DNA of 10,628 nt from Modestobacter sp. (GCA_025966175.1 JAOPVN010000081.1:1-10628), one strand, 5' to 3'; positions 1-5,855 are shown, counted from the stretch's first letter. The notes: generated by a model not told the origin, from the letters alone. Made by a program: numbers and translations.

Positions 1-132
1 CCGGCGACTGACGATGCCGACGGGCTGGTCACCGTCCACGACCGGCACACAGCGCAGTGCCGCGTTCAGGAACAGCCGGGCGACGTCCGCCACGTCAGCG
101 GTCGCGGGGACGGTCCGTGCGGGGGACGTCAT
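1..132 (-). CDS. CBS-domain protein, C-terminal half (partial at window edge)
   Basis: Reading from ATG at 132 down to the window edge gives 44 residues, MTSPARTVPATADVADVARL then FLNAALRCVPVVDGDQPVGI and VSRR, which is the first part of a second CBS motif (the VPVVDG...VGIVSRR strand-turn is diagnostic). The remaining residues lie outside the window. Its ATG overlaps the stop of the preceding CBS frame by two bases, so it could be translated by coupling, but the simplest reading is that the two frames were one gene and a G was lost from a G run at about 135-139. Whether this is a true mutation or a sequencing error cannot be decided here. Confidence 0.6.
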   Translation of the reverse strand, partial: MTSPARTVPATADVADVARLFLNAALRCVPVVDGDQPVGIVSRR

Positions 133-380
133 CACCCCCGCACCAGCAGCGCTGGTGGCTCCTCCGCCACCGGCCCACGGAGCAGGTACAGACGAAGGTC
201 CTGCGGCAATCGGTCGCGCAGCACGTCGGCCTCCACGACTATCCCGATCACAACGCCTCCGTCCTCCACCACCGGCAAGGCGGCGAAGCCGTGCTCGGCC
301 ATGACCGCGGCGGCGTACTTCGCCGACGTGCCCGACCCCACGGTGACCACGTCGTGGGTCATCAGGTTCCCGGCCTGCAC
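132..380 (-). CDS. CBS-domain protein, N-terminal half (Hrp1-like CBS pair, split by frameshift)
   Basis: This 82-residue frame carries one complete CBS motif: a start rich in the usual CBS-protein signature (NLMTHDVVTVG, residues 5-15), then HGFAALPVVEDGGVVIGIVVEADVL around residues 30-54. CBS pairs bind adenine nucleotides or act as small regulatory modules; Mycobacterium Hrp1 (Rv2626c, 143 residues) is a secreted, hypoxia-induced example. I chose GTG at 380 because a GAGGGGG ribosome binding site lies 5 bases before it; the first ATG (362) falls inside the CBS fold. The frame ends at a TGA that overlaps the ATG of the next frame (TGATG), where the second CBS motif continues. Normally both motifs are one protein of about 140 residues. 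One extra G in the run before the stop would restore a continuous reading (VRGVMTSPARTV). The gene is divergent from USP1 and shares its upstream region. Confidence 0.75.
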   Translation of the reverse strand: MQAGNLMTHDVVTVGSGTSAKYAAAVMAEHGFAALPVVEDGGVVIGIVVEADVLRDRLPQDLRLYLLRGPVAEEPPALLVRG

Positions 381-440
381 GGCTGCCCCCTCGCACTCGA
401 TGTCCCAACCGACGCTAGGAGTGGCCGGGCGCATCCCCCA

Positions 441-476
441 GGGACCTGCGTGGGCATCGGCAGGGCCTTCGGTCCC
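441..476. promoter_or_regulatory. Candidate DosR-like double box in the CBS/USP1 divergent region
   Basis: Two sites lie 22 bp apart start to start. Positions 463-476 read GGGCC-TTCG-GTCCC, one mismatch from GGGAC-N4-GTCCC; the symmetry extends outward to CAGGG...CCCTG. Positions 441-454 read GGGAC-CTGC-GTGGG, a perfect left half with a poor right half. The published mycobacterial box is TTSGGGACTWWAGTCCCSAA. The pair lies 75-111 bp before the USP1 start and 60-96 bp before the CBS start, so it could serve both genes. The site at 463 also folds as a hairpin with a TTCG loop, so an RNA role is an alternative. I see no convincing -10 element. Confidence 0.45.
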
Positions 477-540
477 TGCTCGAGCGCCTGCTCCGCGGTC
501 ATCGTGAGGAGGAGCTCCCGTCAGCCGTGCGGGTCCGACC

Positions 541-547
541 GAGGAGG
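541..547 (+). promoter_or_regulatory. Ribosome binding site of USP1
   Basis: GAGGAGG, four bases before ATG at 552. It fixes the start of USP1 well downstream of the longest open frame. USP2 has the same GAGGAGGCC context before its GTG. Confidence 0.75.
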
Positions 548-551
548 CCCC

Positions 552-1562
552 ATGTCCGACCCGACCGACACCGCACGCTCCGCAACGCCGGACGCGGCGC
601 GTTGGCCGCCACGCGTGGTGGTCGGCGTGGACGGCTCGCCGGGTTCCCGGGCGGCGCTGGTCTACGCCTTCATCGCCGCCGCACGACGGGGCGTCGATCT
701 GGAGGTCGTCTCCACGTACTCGATGCAGACCGTGTGGATCGGCGGCTACCCGCTCGGCGTGCCGGCCGTGGCGACCATCCGCCAGGAGGCAGAAGCCCGA
801 GTCTCCGCGCTGGTGGACGAGGTGCGCGCCGATGAGGCAGTGCGGGCTGTGCCGGGAACCGCCGACGTCGCGACGGTCGTGGTCGTCTCCGTGGGACCGG
901 CCGCGCACGTCCTCGTCGAGGCTTCCGCTGCCGCGGACCTCGTCGTGGTGGGCAGCCGCGGGCGGGGTGCGGTGCGCAGTGCGATCCTGGGCTCCGTTGC
1001 GTTGCACTGTGTGTCGCACGCCCGGTGCCCGGTGCTCGTGGTGCATCCCGTCGCCGCCGGCCACGCTCGCGACCGCACGGTGATCGTCGGCATCGACGGT
1101 TCGGATGCCTCTCGCGCGGCACTCCGCGCCGGCGTCGTGGAGGCGGCGCGGCTGGGCACCGATGTGGCGGCGGTGACCACCTACGAGATGGACGACGCCT
1201 GGATGGACCTGTCGACGGTCATGGTGCCCACCGCGGATGAGGTGCGGGGGGAACTGACGCGGGGTGCGGAGTCGATGCTCAAGGAGGTGCTGGCGGACTT
1301 CCGGGCCGATTCCGGTGGTCCGGTGCCGGACGCCCGCGTGGTCGTTGCGGAGGGACCGGCTGCCGACATCCTCATCCACTGGGCAGCTGACGCCGCGCTG
1401 CTCGTCGTCGGCAGCCGCGGTCACGGTGAGTTCCGTGGGCCGCTCGTGGGTTCGGTGGCGCTGGCCTGTGCCATGCATGCTCCGGGGCCGGTCCTGGTCG
1501 TCCACCCACAGCCGGACCAGGCGCCTGTCCGTGCAGCGCAGCCTGCCGCAGCAGGCGCCTGA
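552..1562 (+). CDS. Tandem-domain universal stress protein (USP1)
   Basis: A 336-residue cytosolic protein with two UspA domains, residues about 21-166 and 175-320. Each begins with the nucleotide-binding strand (VVVGVDGSPGSRAAL; VIVGIDGSDASRAAL) and ends with the ATP-binding motif G-x2-G-x9-G-S: G134/G137/G147-S148 in domain 1 and G287/G290/G300-S301 in domain 2. Both ATP sites therefore look intact. The architecture matches mycobacterial tandem USPs such as Rv2623 (about 300 residues), an ATP-binding dormancy protein under DosR control. ATG at 552 follows GAGGAGG; upstream in-frame sequence has no USP features. The gene is convergent with the Rv1733c-like gene and is a paralogue of USP2 at 4111-5103. 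A role in the hypoxia or stress response is inferred from family and context; the molecular target is unknown. Confidence 0.93.
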   Translation: MSDPTDTARSATPDAARWPPRVVVGVDGSPGSRAALVYAFIAAARRGVDLEVVSTYSMQTVWIGGYPLGVPAVATIRQEAEARVSALVDEVRADEAVRAVPGTADVATVVVVSVGPAAHVLVEASAAADLVVVGSRGRGAVRSAILGSVALHCVSHARCPVLVVHPVAAGHARDRTVIVGIDGSDASRAALRAGVVEAARLGTDVAAVTTYEMDDAWMDLSTVMVPTADEVRGELTRGAESMLKEVLADFRADSGGPVPDARVVVAEGPAADILIHWAADAALLVVGSRGHGEFRGPLVGSVALACAMHAPGPVLVVHPQPDQAPVRAAQPAAAGA

Positions 1563-1583
1563 CCCGGCAGCGGACGACCCGAG

Positions 1584-1612
1584 CTGAGGCGCGCCGCAGC
1601 CGGCGGCGTCAG
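1584..1612. terminator. Hairpin between convergent genes
   Basis: CTGA (1584-1587) pairs with TCAG (1609-1612), and CGCCGC (1592-1597) pairs with GCGGCG (1603-1608) around a 5-base loop, with a 4-base bulge on the left. It lies in the 46-bp gap between two convergent genes and includes the stop codon of the minus-strand gene. There is no T-tract in either direction, so it is a plausible bidirectional terminator only. Confidence 0.35.
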
Positions 1613-2061
1613 CGCCGTTCCGCCCACTGCGGTTCCACCGAGCGCCATTCGCGCTCCCACTGCCGCGCGCGGTGGCCCTCGAGTGCACGGCGGACACCGA
1701 CGTGACCTGCGGCGGTCAGGCCCGCGATACCGAGGAAGGTGAATACGCCGGCGAGCAGGCCTCCGGTCACCACATCGACGGTTTCTAGGGGTCGTTCGGT
1801 CTGGTCGCCAGCCTCGTCCACCCAGATGGTGACGTGGTCACCGGAAGCCGCGCCGTGCGGCGCTCGGACCATGCCCTCGTGTGCGGTGCCGTCGGGTGCC
1901 CGCCAGGTTCCGGGGGTGGCGACCGTCAGGGCAAGGATCAAGACCAGGACAGACAACACCCTGGAGGCGACCTCCACACGGTCCGAGCCGCGCGTGAGGG
2001 GACCCGAGCCGACGCCGAGGCGACGGAGCGTCCGGCGCACCGGACTGGTCTGCTCAGGCAT
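1609..2061 (-). CDS. Rv1733c-family membrane protein (short form)
   Basis: A 150-residue protein. The N-terminus carries the family signature GPLTRGSDRVEV (residues 20-31; Rv1733c has NPLVRGTDRLEA). TM1 is about residues 32-49, followed by a short outer segment with WRAPDGTAHEG (53-63) and GDHVTIWVDEAGD (74-86; compare GDRVGIWVDSAGQ), then TM2 about 97-118 and a basic, Trp-rich tail (WEREWRSVEPQW). Rv1733c of M. tuberculosis has 210 residues; the missing length is mostly the outer segment just after TM1, which here jumps almost directly to the conserved WxAPDG part. ATG at 2061 has GGAG six bases upstream; the longer open frame has no family features. Rv1733c is a DosR-regulon antigen of unknown biochemical function. 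A candidate DosR-like box lies 69 bp upstream. Confidence 0.82.
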   Translation of the reverse strand: MPEQTSPVRRTLRRLGVGSGPLTRGSDRVEVASRVLSVLVLILALTVATPGTWRAPDGTAHEGMVRAPHGAASGDHVTIWVDEAGDQTERPLETVDVVTGGLLAGVFTFLGIAGLTAAGHVGVRRALEGHRARQWEREWRSVEPQWAERR

Positions 2062-2129
2062 GTCTGGCTCCGTTCCGACGGCGGACGTCCGGTGCGCAGC
2101 ACGCTGCTCGCCGGCAGCCCCCCGGGGAT

Positions 2130-2165
2130 GGGGCGAAGGTCCCTGCCCGGCACGGAGAAGGTCTC
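2130..2165. promoter_or_regulatory. Candidate DosR-like double box upstream of the Rv1733c-like gene
   Basis: Positions 2130-2143 read GGGGC-GAAG-GTCCC, one mismatch from GGGAC-N4-GTCCC. A weaker partner starts 22 bp farther out at 2152 (ACGGA-GAAG-GTCTC); the two share GAAGGTC. The near edge is 69 bp from the ATG at 2061. A further half site, GGGAC, occurs at 2168-2172. The DUF4389 gene starts about 190 bp away on the other side, so control of that gene is less likely. Confidence 0.4.
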
Positions 2166-2330
2166 CCGGGACATCGGGACAGGGGCGACCCGTCGAGCTG
2201 CCGACCTGTGGCCCTTGCCGGCACCGACCAAGGTCCGTGGTCCACGAATGCGGGCGGCGAAAGGCTCGCTGGTGTCCCGTTGGCGACTCTCGCGACCGCG
2301 AACAGCGCACGGGCCGAGCGAGGAGTTCCG

Positions 2331-3986
2331 GTGACCGAAGAGCACGCGCCCTACCCCGTGCGCGTCGACGCGGCGCTCGACGCGCCGGTGTCCCGCTGGC
2401 TGTGGCTGGTGAAGTGGCTGTTGCTGATCCCGCACGCGATCGTCCTGTTCTTCCTGTGGATCGCCTTCATCGTCGTGTCGGTGGTCGCGTTCTTCGCGAT
2501 CCTGGTCACCGGGCGCTACCCGCGGGCGCTGTTCGACTTCAACCTCGGCGTGCTGCGGTGGACCTGGCGGGTGCAGTACTACTCGTACTCGGCGCTGGGT
2601 ACCGACCGCTATCCGCCGTTCACGCTGGCCGAGGTGCCCGACTACCCGGCGCACCTGCACGTCGAGTACCCGGAGCGGCTCTCCCGCGGGCTGGTCCTCG
2701 TCAAGTGGTGGCTGCTGGGGATACCGCACTACCTCGTCGTGGCGGTGTTCGCCGGCGGCGGGCTGTGGCTCAGCTCGGCGTCCAGCCGGGACAACAACGA
2801 CGGCTGGGCCTTCGGCGGACTCATCGGGCTCCTGGTGTTCGTTGCGGGCATCGTCCTGCTGTTCACCGGGCGTTATCCGCGGCCGATCTACGACTTCGTG
2901 CTCGGGATGGACCGCTGGGTGCTGCGGGTGGCGGCCTACGCCGCGCTGATGACCGACCAGTACCCGCCCTTCCGGCTGGACATGGGCGGCACCGACCCGG
3001 GATCCCGACCTGTTCCTCCGCTGCCCGGGCCGATCGGGAGCGGCCAGTTCATGGCCGGGTCCACGGCACCCTACGGTCCGGTGGCACCCTCCGGTCCCGT
3101 TGCATCTGGCCCCGTTGCATCCGGCACCGTCGCGTCGGGGCCGCACAGCCGATGGACCGGCGGACGAATCGTCGCCCTCGTCGTCGGCGCGCTGTTCACC
3201 CTGGTGTCGACGGGGCTGCTGATCGGCGGCGGTGCCCTGCTGTGGGCCGATCGCACCCAGCGGGACGACGGCTGGCTGAGCACCCCGCAGGCCCAGGCCT
3301 CCACGGACTACTACGCCCTGGTGAGCGATGACATCACCTTGCACGCCACAGGTGCCGACTGGGTCGTCGACGACGTGCTGGGCCGCGTCCGGCTCCAGGT
3401 CACGCCGCAGAACGGCACCGACGTCTTCGTCGGCGTGGCCCCCAGCTCCGCCGCCGCCGGCTACCTCCGCGGCGTCGGGCGCACCCGGGTCGAGCTCGGC
3501 GACAACCAGAACGGCTGGAGCTGGAACAGCAACGGCATGGGGAGCGGCTACCGGATGGGCGCCGGCATGATGAGCCAGCTGCCCGGCGGACCGCCGGCGA
3601 CGGCGCCTGGCGACGCCGGCATCTGGACGGCGTCGACCGGGGGCACCGGCACGCAGACCCTGGAGTGGACCCCCTCGAACGGCGACTGGACCGTCGTCGT
3701 CATGCCTGTCGATGGGAGCGCCGGGCTCGACGTCGGCCTGACCGTAGCCGTCACCGCACCCGCCCTCCCATGGCTGGCCGGTGGCCTGCTGGTCGCAGGA
3801 GCGGTGCTGCTTGGCACCGGCGTCCTGCTGATCGTGCTGGCCGTCCACCGGGCGCAGAGCCGGCCGACCCCGCCGACGTTCGGGGGGCCCGCGGGGCCAC
3901 CGTTCGGCCCGGGACCCGACCCGGCCGACGTCCGGCCCACCCCGGTCGGAGATCCGACCCTCACGCCGTCCGGCGGCCCCCGGTGA
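2331..3986 (+). CDS. Two-DUF4389 membrane protein with extracytoplasmic domain
   Basis: A 551-residue protein. The N-terminal half has two DUF4389 repeats. Repeat 1 covers about residues 20-98, with LVKWLLLIPH, a long hydrophobic stretch (30-60), TGRYPRALFDF and RYPPFTL. Repeat 2 covers about 113-216, with LVKWWLLGIPH, a hydrophobic stretch (162-179), TGRYPRPIYDF and QYPPFRL. A Gly-Pro linker with SGPVA repeats (248-271) leads to a TM segment (280-304), a soluble region of about 175 residues (Asn/Gly/Met-rich at 391-420), a last TM segment (about 480-505) and a proline-rich tail. I infer that the soluble region lies outside the membrane. The function of DUF4389 is unknown. GTG at 2331 follows AGGAG (2321-2325) with 5-base spacing. 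It is flanked by stress genes, which suggests a membrane-stress role, but this is inference only. Confidence 0.85.
   Translation: MTEEHAPYPVRVDAALDAPVSRWLWLVKWLLLIPHAIVLFFLWIAFIVVSVVAFFAILVTGRYPRALFDFNLGVLRWTWRVQYYSYSALGTDRYPPFTLAEVPDYPAHLHVEYPERLSRGLVLVKWWLLGIPHYLVVAVFAGGGLWLSSASSRDNNDGWAFGGLIGLLVFVAGIVLLFTGRYPRPIYDFVLGMDRWVLRVAAYAALMTDQYPPFRLDMGGTDPGSRPVPPLPGPIGSGQFMAGSTAPYGPVAPSGPVASGPVASGTVASGPHSRWTGGRIVALVVGALFTLVSTGLLIGGGALLWADRTQRDDGWLSTPQAQASTDYYALVSDDITLHATGADWVVDDVLGRVRLQVTPQNGTDVFVGVAPSSAAAGYLRGVGRTRVELGDNQNGWSWNSNGMGSGYRMGAGMMSQLPGGPPATAPGDAGIWTASTGGTGTQTLEWTPSNGDWTVVVMPVDGSAGLDVGLTVAVTAPALPWLAGGLLVAGAVLLGTGVLLIVLAVHRAQSRPTPPTFGGPAGPPFGPGPDPADVRPTPVGDPTLTPSGGPR
3072..3143 (+). repeat. 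15-bp coding tandem repeat (SGPVA units)
   Basis: Inside the DUF4389 gene, 15-bp units at 3090-3104, 3105-3119 and 3120-3134 encode SGPVA, SGPVA and SGTVA. A related unit precedes them at 3072-3086 (YGPVA), and a partial SGP follows. The repeat forms a flexible linker between the DUF4389 half and the outer domain, and its unit number could vary between strains. Confidence 0.8.
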
Positions 3987-3996
3987 GCCGTCGAGG

Positions 3997-4032
3997 AGGA
4001 CCTACGTCCCCGCATCCGGGGACCTGCGCATG
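3997..4032. promoter_or_regulatory. Candidate DosR-like double box upstream of USP2
   Basis: Positions 3997-4010 read AGGAC-CTAC-GTCCC, one mismatch from GGGAC-N4-GTCCC. A half site starts exactly 22 bp later at 4019 (GGGAC-CTGC-GCATG) and shares the decamer GGGACCTGCG with the half site before USP1 at 441. The sites end 78-100 bp before the USP2 GTG. They overlap a hairpin at 4006-4023 that could instead be the terminator of the preceding gene. Confidence 0.42.
4006..4023 (+). terminator. Hairpin after the DUF4389 gene
   Basis: GTCCCCG (4006-4012) pairs perfectly with CGGGGAC (4017-4023) around the loop CATC, 20 bases after the stop at 3986. No T-tract follows. The same bases make up the inner halves of the two DosR-like sites, so it may be a regulator target rather than a terminator. 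Confidence 0.35.
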
Positions 4033-4110
4033 TCTCGTCGGGCCGGCGGCCCGGCGACGCTGGCAGGCAGCCCGGCGCGGACCGACCGGGCACGCGCAGA
4101 GGAGGCCATT

Positions 4111-5103
4111 GTGGACGACGCAACTGAGCTGACCGACCCGCAGGAACTGTCCGGCGCCGTGGCCACCCACCGGCGCGTGGTGGTGGGCGTGGACGGGTCT
4201 CCGGGCTCCCGGGAGGCGCTCGCGTGGGCGCTGGTCGCCGCGGCCCGCAAGGGCGCGGTGCTGGAAGTCGTCTCCGCCTTCCCGGTCGACTTCTACTGGA
4301 TCGACCCGTACCTGCTAAACCAGGACCGGATCGACTCGCTGCGCACCGACACCGAGGCACGTGCCCGGGAGCTGGTCGAGGCCGTCCGGCTCGACCCCGC
4401 CGTGGCCTCGGTGTCGGGGACGTCCTCGTTGGCGTTCGAGGTGATCGTCGTGCCGGGCGTACCGGCTGAGCACCTGGTCCAGATCGCCGATGGCGCCACC
4501 CTGCTGGTGGTCGGCAGCCGGGGGAGGGGCGGGGTGCGCAGCACCCTGCTCGGCTCGGTAGCGCTGCACTGTGTCACGCACGCCACGTGCCCGGTCGTGG
4601 TCGTGCACCCGGCCAAGCCGACCGAACCGTCCCGGGTCGTCGTCGGGCTGGACGGTTCGCCGGCGGCCCGCGCCGCGCTCCGTCAGGCCGTCGAGGCGGC
4701 CGCGGAACGGGGCGCCGAGGTGGAGGCGGTGGCGGCCTTCGAGCTGCCGAACTACTGGAGCGACCTCTACGTTGTGCTCACCGAGTCGCTGGCCGAGTTG
4801 CGGGACGCAGCCCGGCGGCGGGCCGAGGCCACGGTGGTCGACGTGCTCGGTGACCAGCCGCGGGTGCCGGTGCAGGTGGTGACCGTGGAGGGCTCGGCGG
4901 GCGTTGCGCTCGTGGAGCGGGCCGCGGGCGCCGCGTTGCTGGTGGTCGGCAGCCGCAGTCGCGGCCGGCTGTCCGGCATGGTGCTGGGATCGGTCGCTCT
5001 GCACTGCGCGGTGCACGCGCCCTGTCCGGTGATGGTCGTGCACCCCCGGCGCGAGGCGGACCGGTCACCGCAAGCGCCCGCGTTGGCTGCCTCCGGCAGC
5101 TGA
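4111..5103 (+). CDS. Tandem-domain universal stress protein (USP2)
   Basis: A 330-residue protein with two UspA domains, residues about 21-167 and 175-312, clearly paralogous to USP1 (shared VVVGVDGSPGSR, GSRGRG-VRS-(I/L)LGSVALHCV-HA-CPV). Domain 1 keeps the ATP motif G135-x2-G138-x9-G148-S149. In domain 2 the second glycine is Ser283 (GSRSRG), so only part of the motif is present there. The start is GTG at 4111, five bases after AGAGGAGG (4098-4105); the in-frame ATG at 4030 lacks a comparable site and adds 27 residues unlike the family. It lies 124 bp after the DUF4389 gene with two candidate DosR-like sites between them, and is followed by a strong hairpin, so it is probably a single transcript. 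A dormancy or hypoxia role is inferred from family and context. Confidence 0.92.
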   Translation: MDDATELTDPQELSGAVATHRRVVVGVDGSPGSREALAWALVAAARKGAVLEVVSAFPVDFYWIDPYLLNQDRIDSLRTDTEARARELVEAVRLDPAVASVSGTSSLAFEVIVVPGVPAEHLVQIADGATLLVVGSRGRGGVRSTLLGSVALHCVTHATCPVVVVHPAKPTEPSRVVVGLDGSPAARAALRQAVEAAAERGAEVEAVAAFELPNYWSDLYVVLTESLAELRDAARRRAEATVVDVLGDQPRVPVQVVTVEGSAGVALVERAAGAALLVVGSRSRGRLSGMVLGSVALHCAVHAPCPVMVVHPRREADRSPQAPALAASGS

Positions 5104-5119
5104 GCCGGATCGGGTCGAT

Positions 5120-5155
5120 GGTCCCGGCACCGGGCGGAGAGCCGCTGCCGGGACC
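5120..5155 (+). terminator. Strong hairpin after USP2
   Basis: GGTCCCGGCA (5120-5129) pairs perfectly with TGCCGGGACC (5146-5155). Inside, GCGG pairs with CCGC around an AGAG loop, with a 4-base bulge. It begins 17 bases after the USP2 stop. It lacks a T-tract, as is common for actinobacterial hairpin terminators. Confidence 0.55.
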
Positions 5156-5314
5156 GTCGTCCGCGGCCGCGTGAACGCGCCGCCGCTGGCTGGGTGCCCG
5201 GGCCCTCGCCGCACTGCTCGTTGCCGAGGCCGCGGTGGGCAGCGGGAGCTGAGCCCGGGTCTTGTCGGCGGGCCGGGCCGGCTGCGGTACCTGCTGGACC
5301 GCCGGCCCTCGTCA

Positions 5315-5330
5315 GGAACGGGACCGTTCC
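5315..5330. repeat. Perfect 16-bp inverted repeat upstream of the kinase remnant
   Basis: GGAACGG-GA-CCGTTCC: perfect 7-bp arms around two bases, 64 bp before the ATG of the GAF-kinase remnant. It could be an operator. It contains GGGAC, but the second half is one base too close to fit the 14-bp DosR-like pattern. Confidence 0.4.
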
Positions 5331-5393
5331 CTAGAGTCGGAGTACGGCACCGTTGACACCGGCGGCGGTGAACCCGACAGGGCCGAGGAACCG

Positions 5394-5653
5394 ATGGCAC
5401 CAGCCGACGACAGGGACGTACCCCTCCCGCGCGGCGAGGACGCCGCTGCGGGACTCTCCTTTCCGGACGCGCCCCGCCTCGAGCTGGACCAGCTGCTCGC
5501 CCAGCTCGTCGACCGGGCGCAGGAGGTGATGGGCACACCCAGGGCCGGCTGCGTGGGCTGCTGCGAGCCAATCAGCAGATCAGCGGTGAGCTGGCGTCGT
5601 CGATCGTGCTGCAGCGGACCGCGGACGCCGCCCGGGGCCTGGTCGGCGCCCGG
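5394..5653 (+). pseudogene. Remnant of a DosS/DevS-like GAF sensor histidine kinase
   Basis: From ATG at 5394 the frame reads a linker, then LELDQLLAQLVDRAQEVMGT (residues about 29-48). A shift at about 5535 (apparently two extra bases, AC duplicated in GGCACACCC) moves the match to another frame, which continues GRLRGLLRANQQISGELASS then IVLQRTADAARGLVGAR up to about 5653. Together these match the N-terminus and the first part of GAF domain A of DosS-type kinases (DosS: LHELLVEVQDR...RDRLDGLVEAM...LVDARYGA). After VGAR the similarity stops: the rest of the GAF domain (including the region of the haem-ligand histidine), GAF-B and the kinase domain are absent from all frames. The gene would normally encode about 550-600 residues. 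It is therefore decayed or truncated. Upstream spacing and a GAGGAA site suggest it was once a normal gene start. Confidence 0.68.
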
Positions 5654-5855
5654 CGGGCCCCCTGCGCAACCTGGGCACGTTGGTCCGGAACGTCCTCGCG
5701 CGGACGACCGGAGCCCACCCAGCGGTCTGGTCTCCTGCGCCTCGTGCGGTGGACGAACGTGGGGCACGCGCTGCATTCGGAGGTCGACCCGGTAGGTGTC
5801 ACGGCTGGCCTCCGGACCAGGACAGCTCGGAGGCCAGGCGTGCGTCGACGACAGG
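5654..5855. other. Non-coding stretch between the kinase remnant and fumC
   Basis: No recognisable gene in any frame. One frame contains GLVSCASCGG (about 5728-5757), a CxxC pattern too short to assign. The fumC terminator candidate lies at 5805-5837. The stretch is probably the scar left by loss of the rest of the kinase gene. Confidence 0.5.
5805..5837 (-). terminator. Hairpin after fumC
   Basis: CTGGCCTCCG (5805-5814) pairs perfectly over 10 bp with CGGAGGCCAG (5828-5837) around a 13-base loop. It starts 18 bases after the fumC stop in the direction of transcription. It has no T-tract. Confidence 0.55.

Larger units (their letters stand above)
5104..5393. other. 290-bp non-coding stretch between USP2 and the kinase remnant
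   Basis: I find no gene here; the open frames show no recognisable family. It contains the USP2 hairpin (5120-5155), two one-mismatch GGGAC-N4-GTCCC matches (5112-5125 GGGTC-GATG-GTCCC; 5150-5163 GGGAC-CGTC-GTCCG) and a perfect 16-bp inverted repeat (5315-5330). The two matches overlap the hairpin arms, which themselves contain GTCCC and GGGAC, so they count as weaker evidence than the other boxes. Confidence 0.5.

Noticed and set aside
132..1697. Very long minus-strand open frame across USP1
   Set aside because: Only its last part (the CBS motif) looks like a protein; the rest is the antisense of a clear USP gene, rich in His/Arg/Gly as expected for shadow frames at high GC.
2226..2235. GACC-AA-GGTC palindrome upstream of the DUF4389 gene
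   Set aside because: Arms of four bases are expected often by chance in GC-rich DNA, and no second copy was seen.
1938..3848. 636-residue minus-strand frame opposite the DUF4389 gene
   Set aside because: Low-complexity Gln/Asp/Arg/Gly composition typical of an antisense frame; the plus strand has a ribosome site and conserved DUF4389 repeats.
4030..4110. ATG at 4030 as the start of USP2
   Set aside because: The extra 27 residues do not resemble the family, and the GTG at 4111 has a strong AGAGGAGG site at good spacing.
5112..5163. Two one-mismatch box matches as regulators of the kinase remnant
   Set aside because: Not listed as separate boxes because they overlap the arms of the strong USP2 hairpin and lie more than 230 bp from the remnant start.
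5353..5358. TTGACA as a -35 element for the kinase remnant
   Set aside because: No acceptable -10 hexamer at 16-19 bp downstream, and it lies only about 36 bp before the ATG.
5728..5757. GLVSCASCGG in one frame after the kinase remnant, recalling Cys-x2-Cys segments of some signalling proteins
   Set aside because: Only about ten residues, no flanking similarity in any frame, and the frame soon stops.
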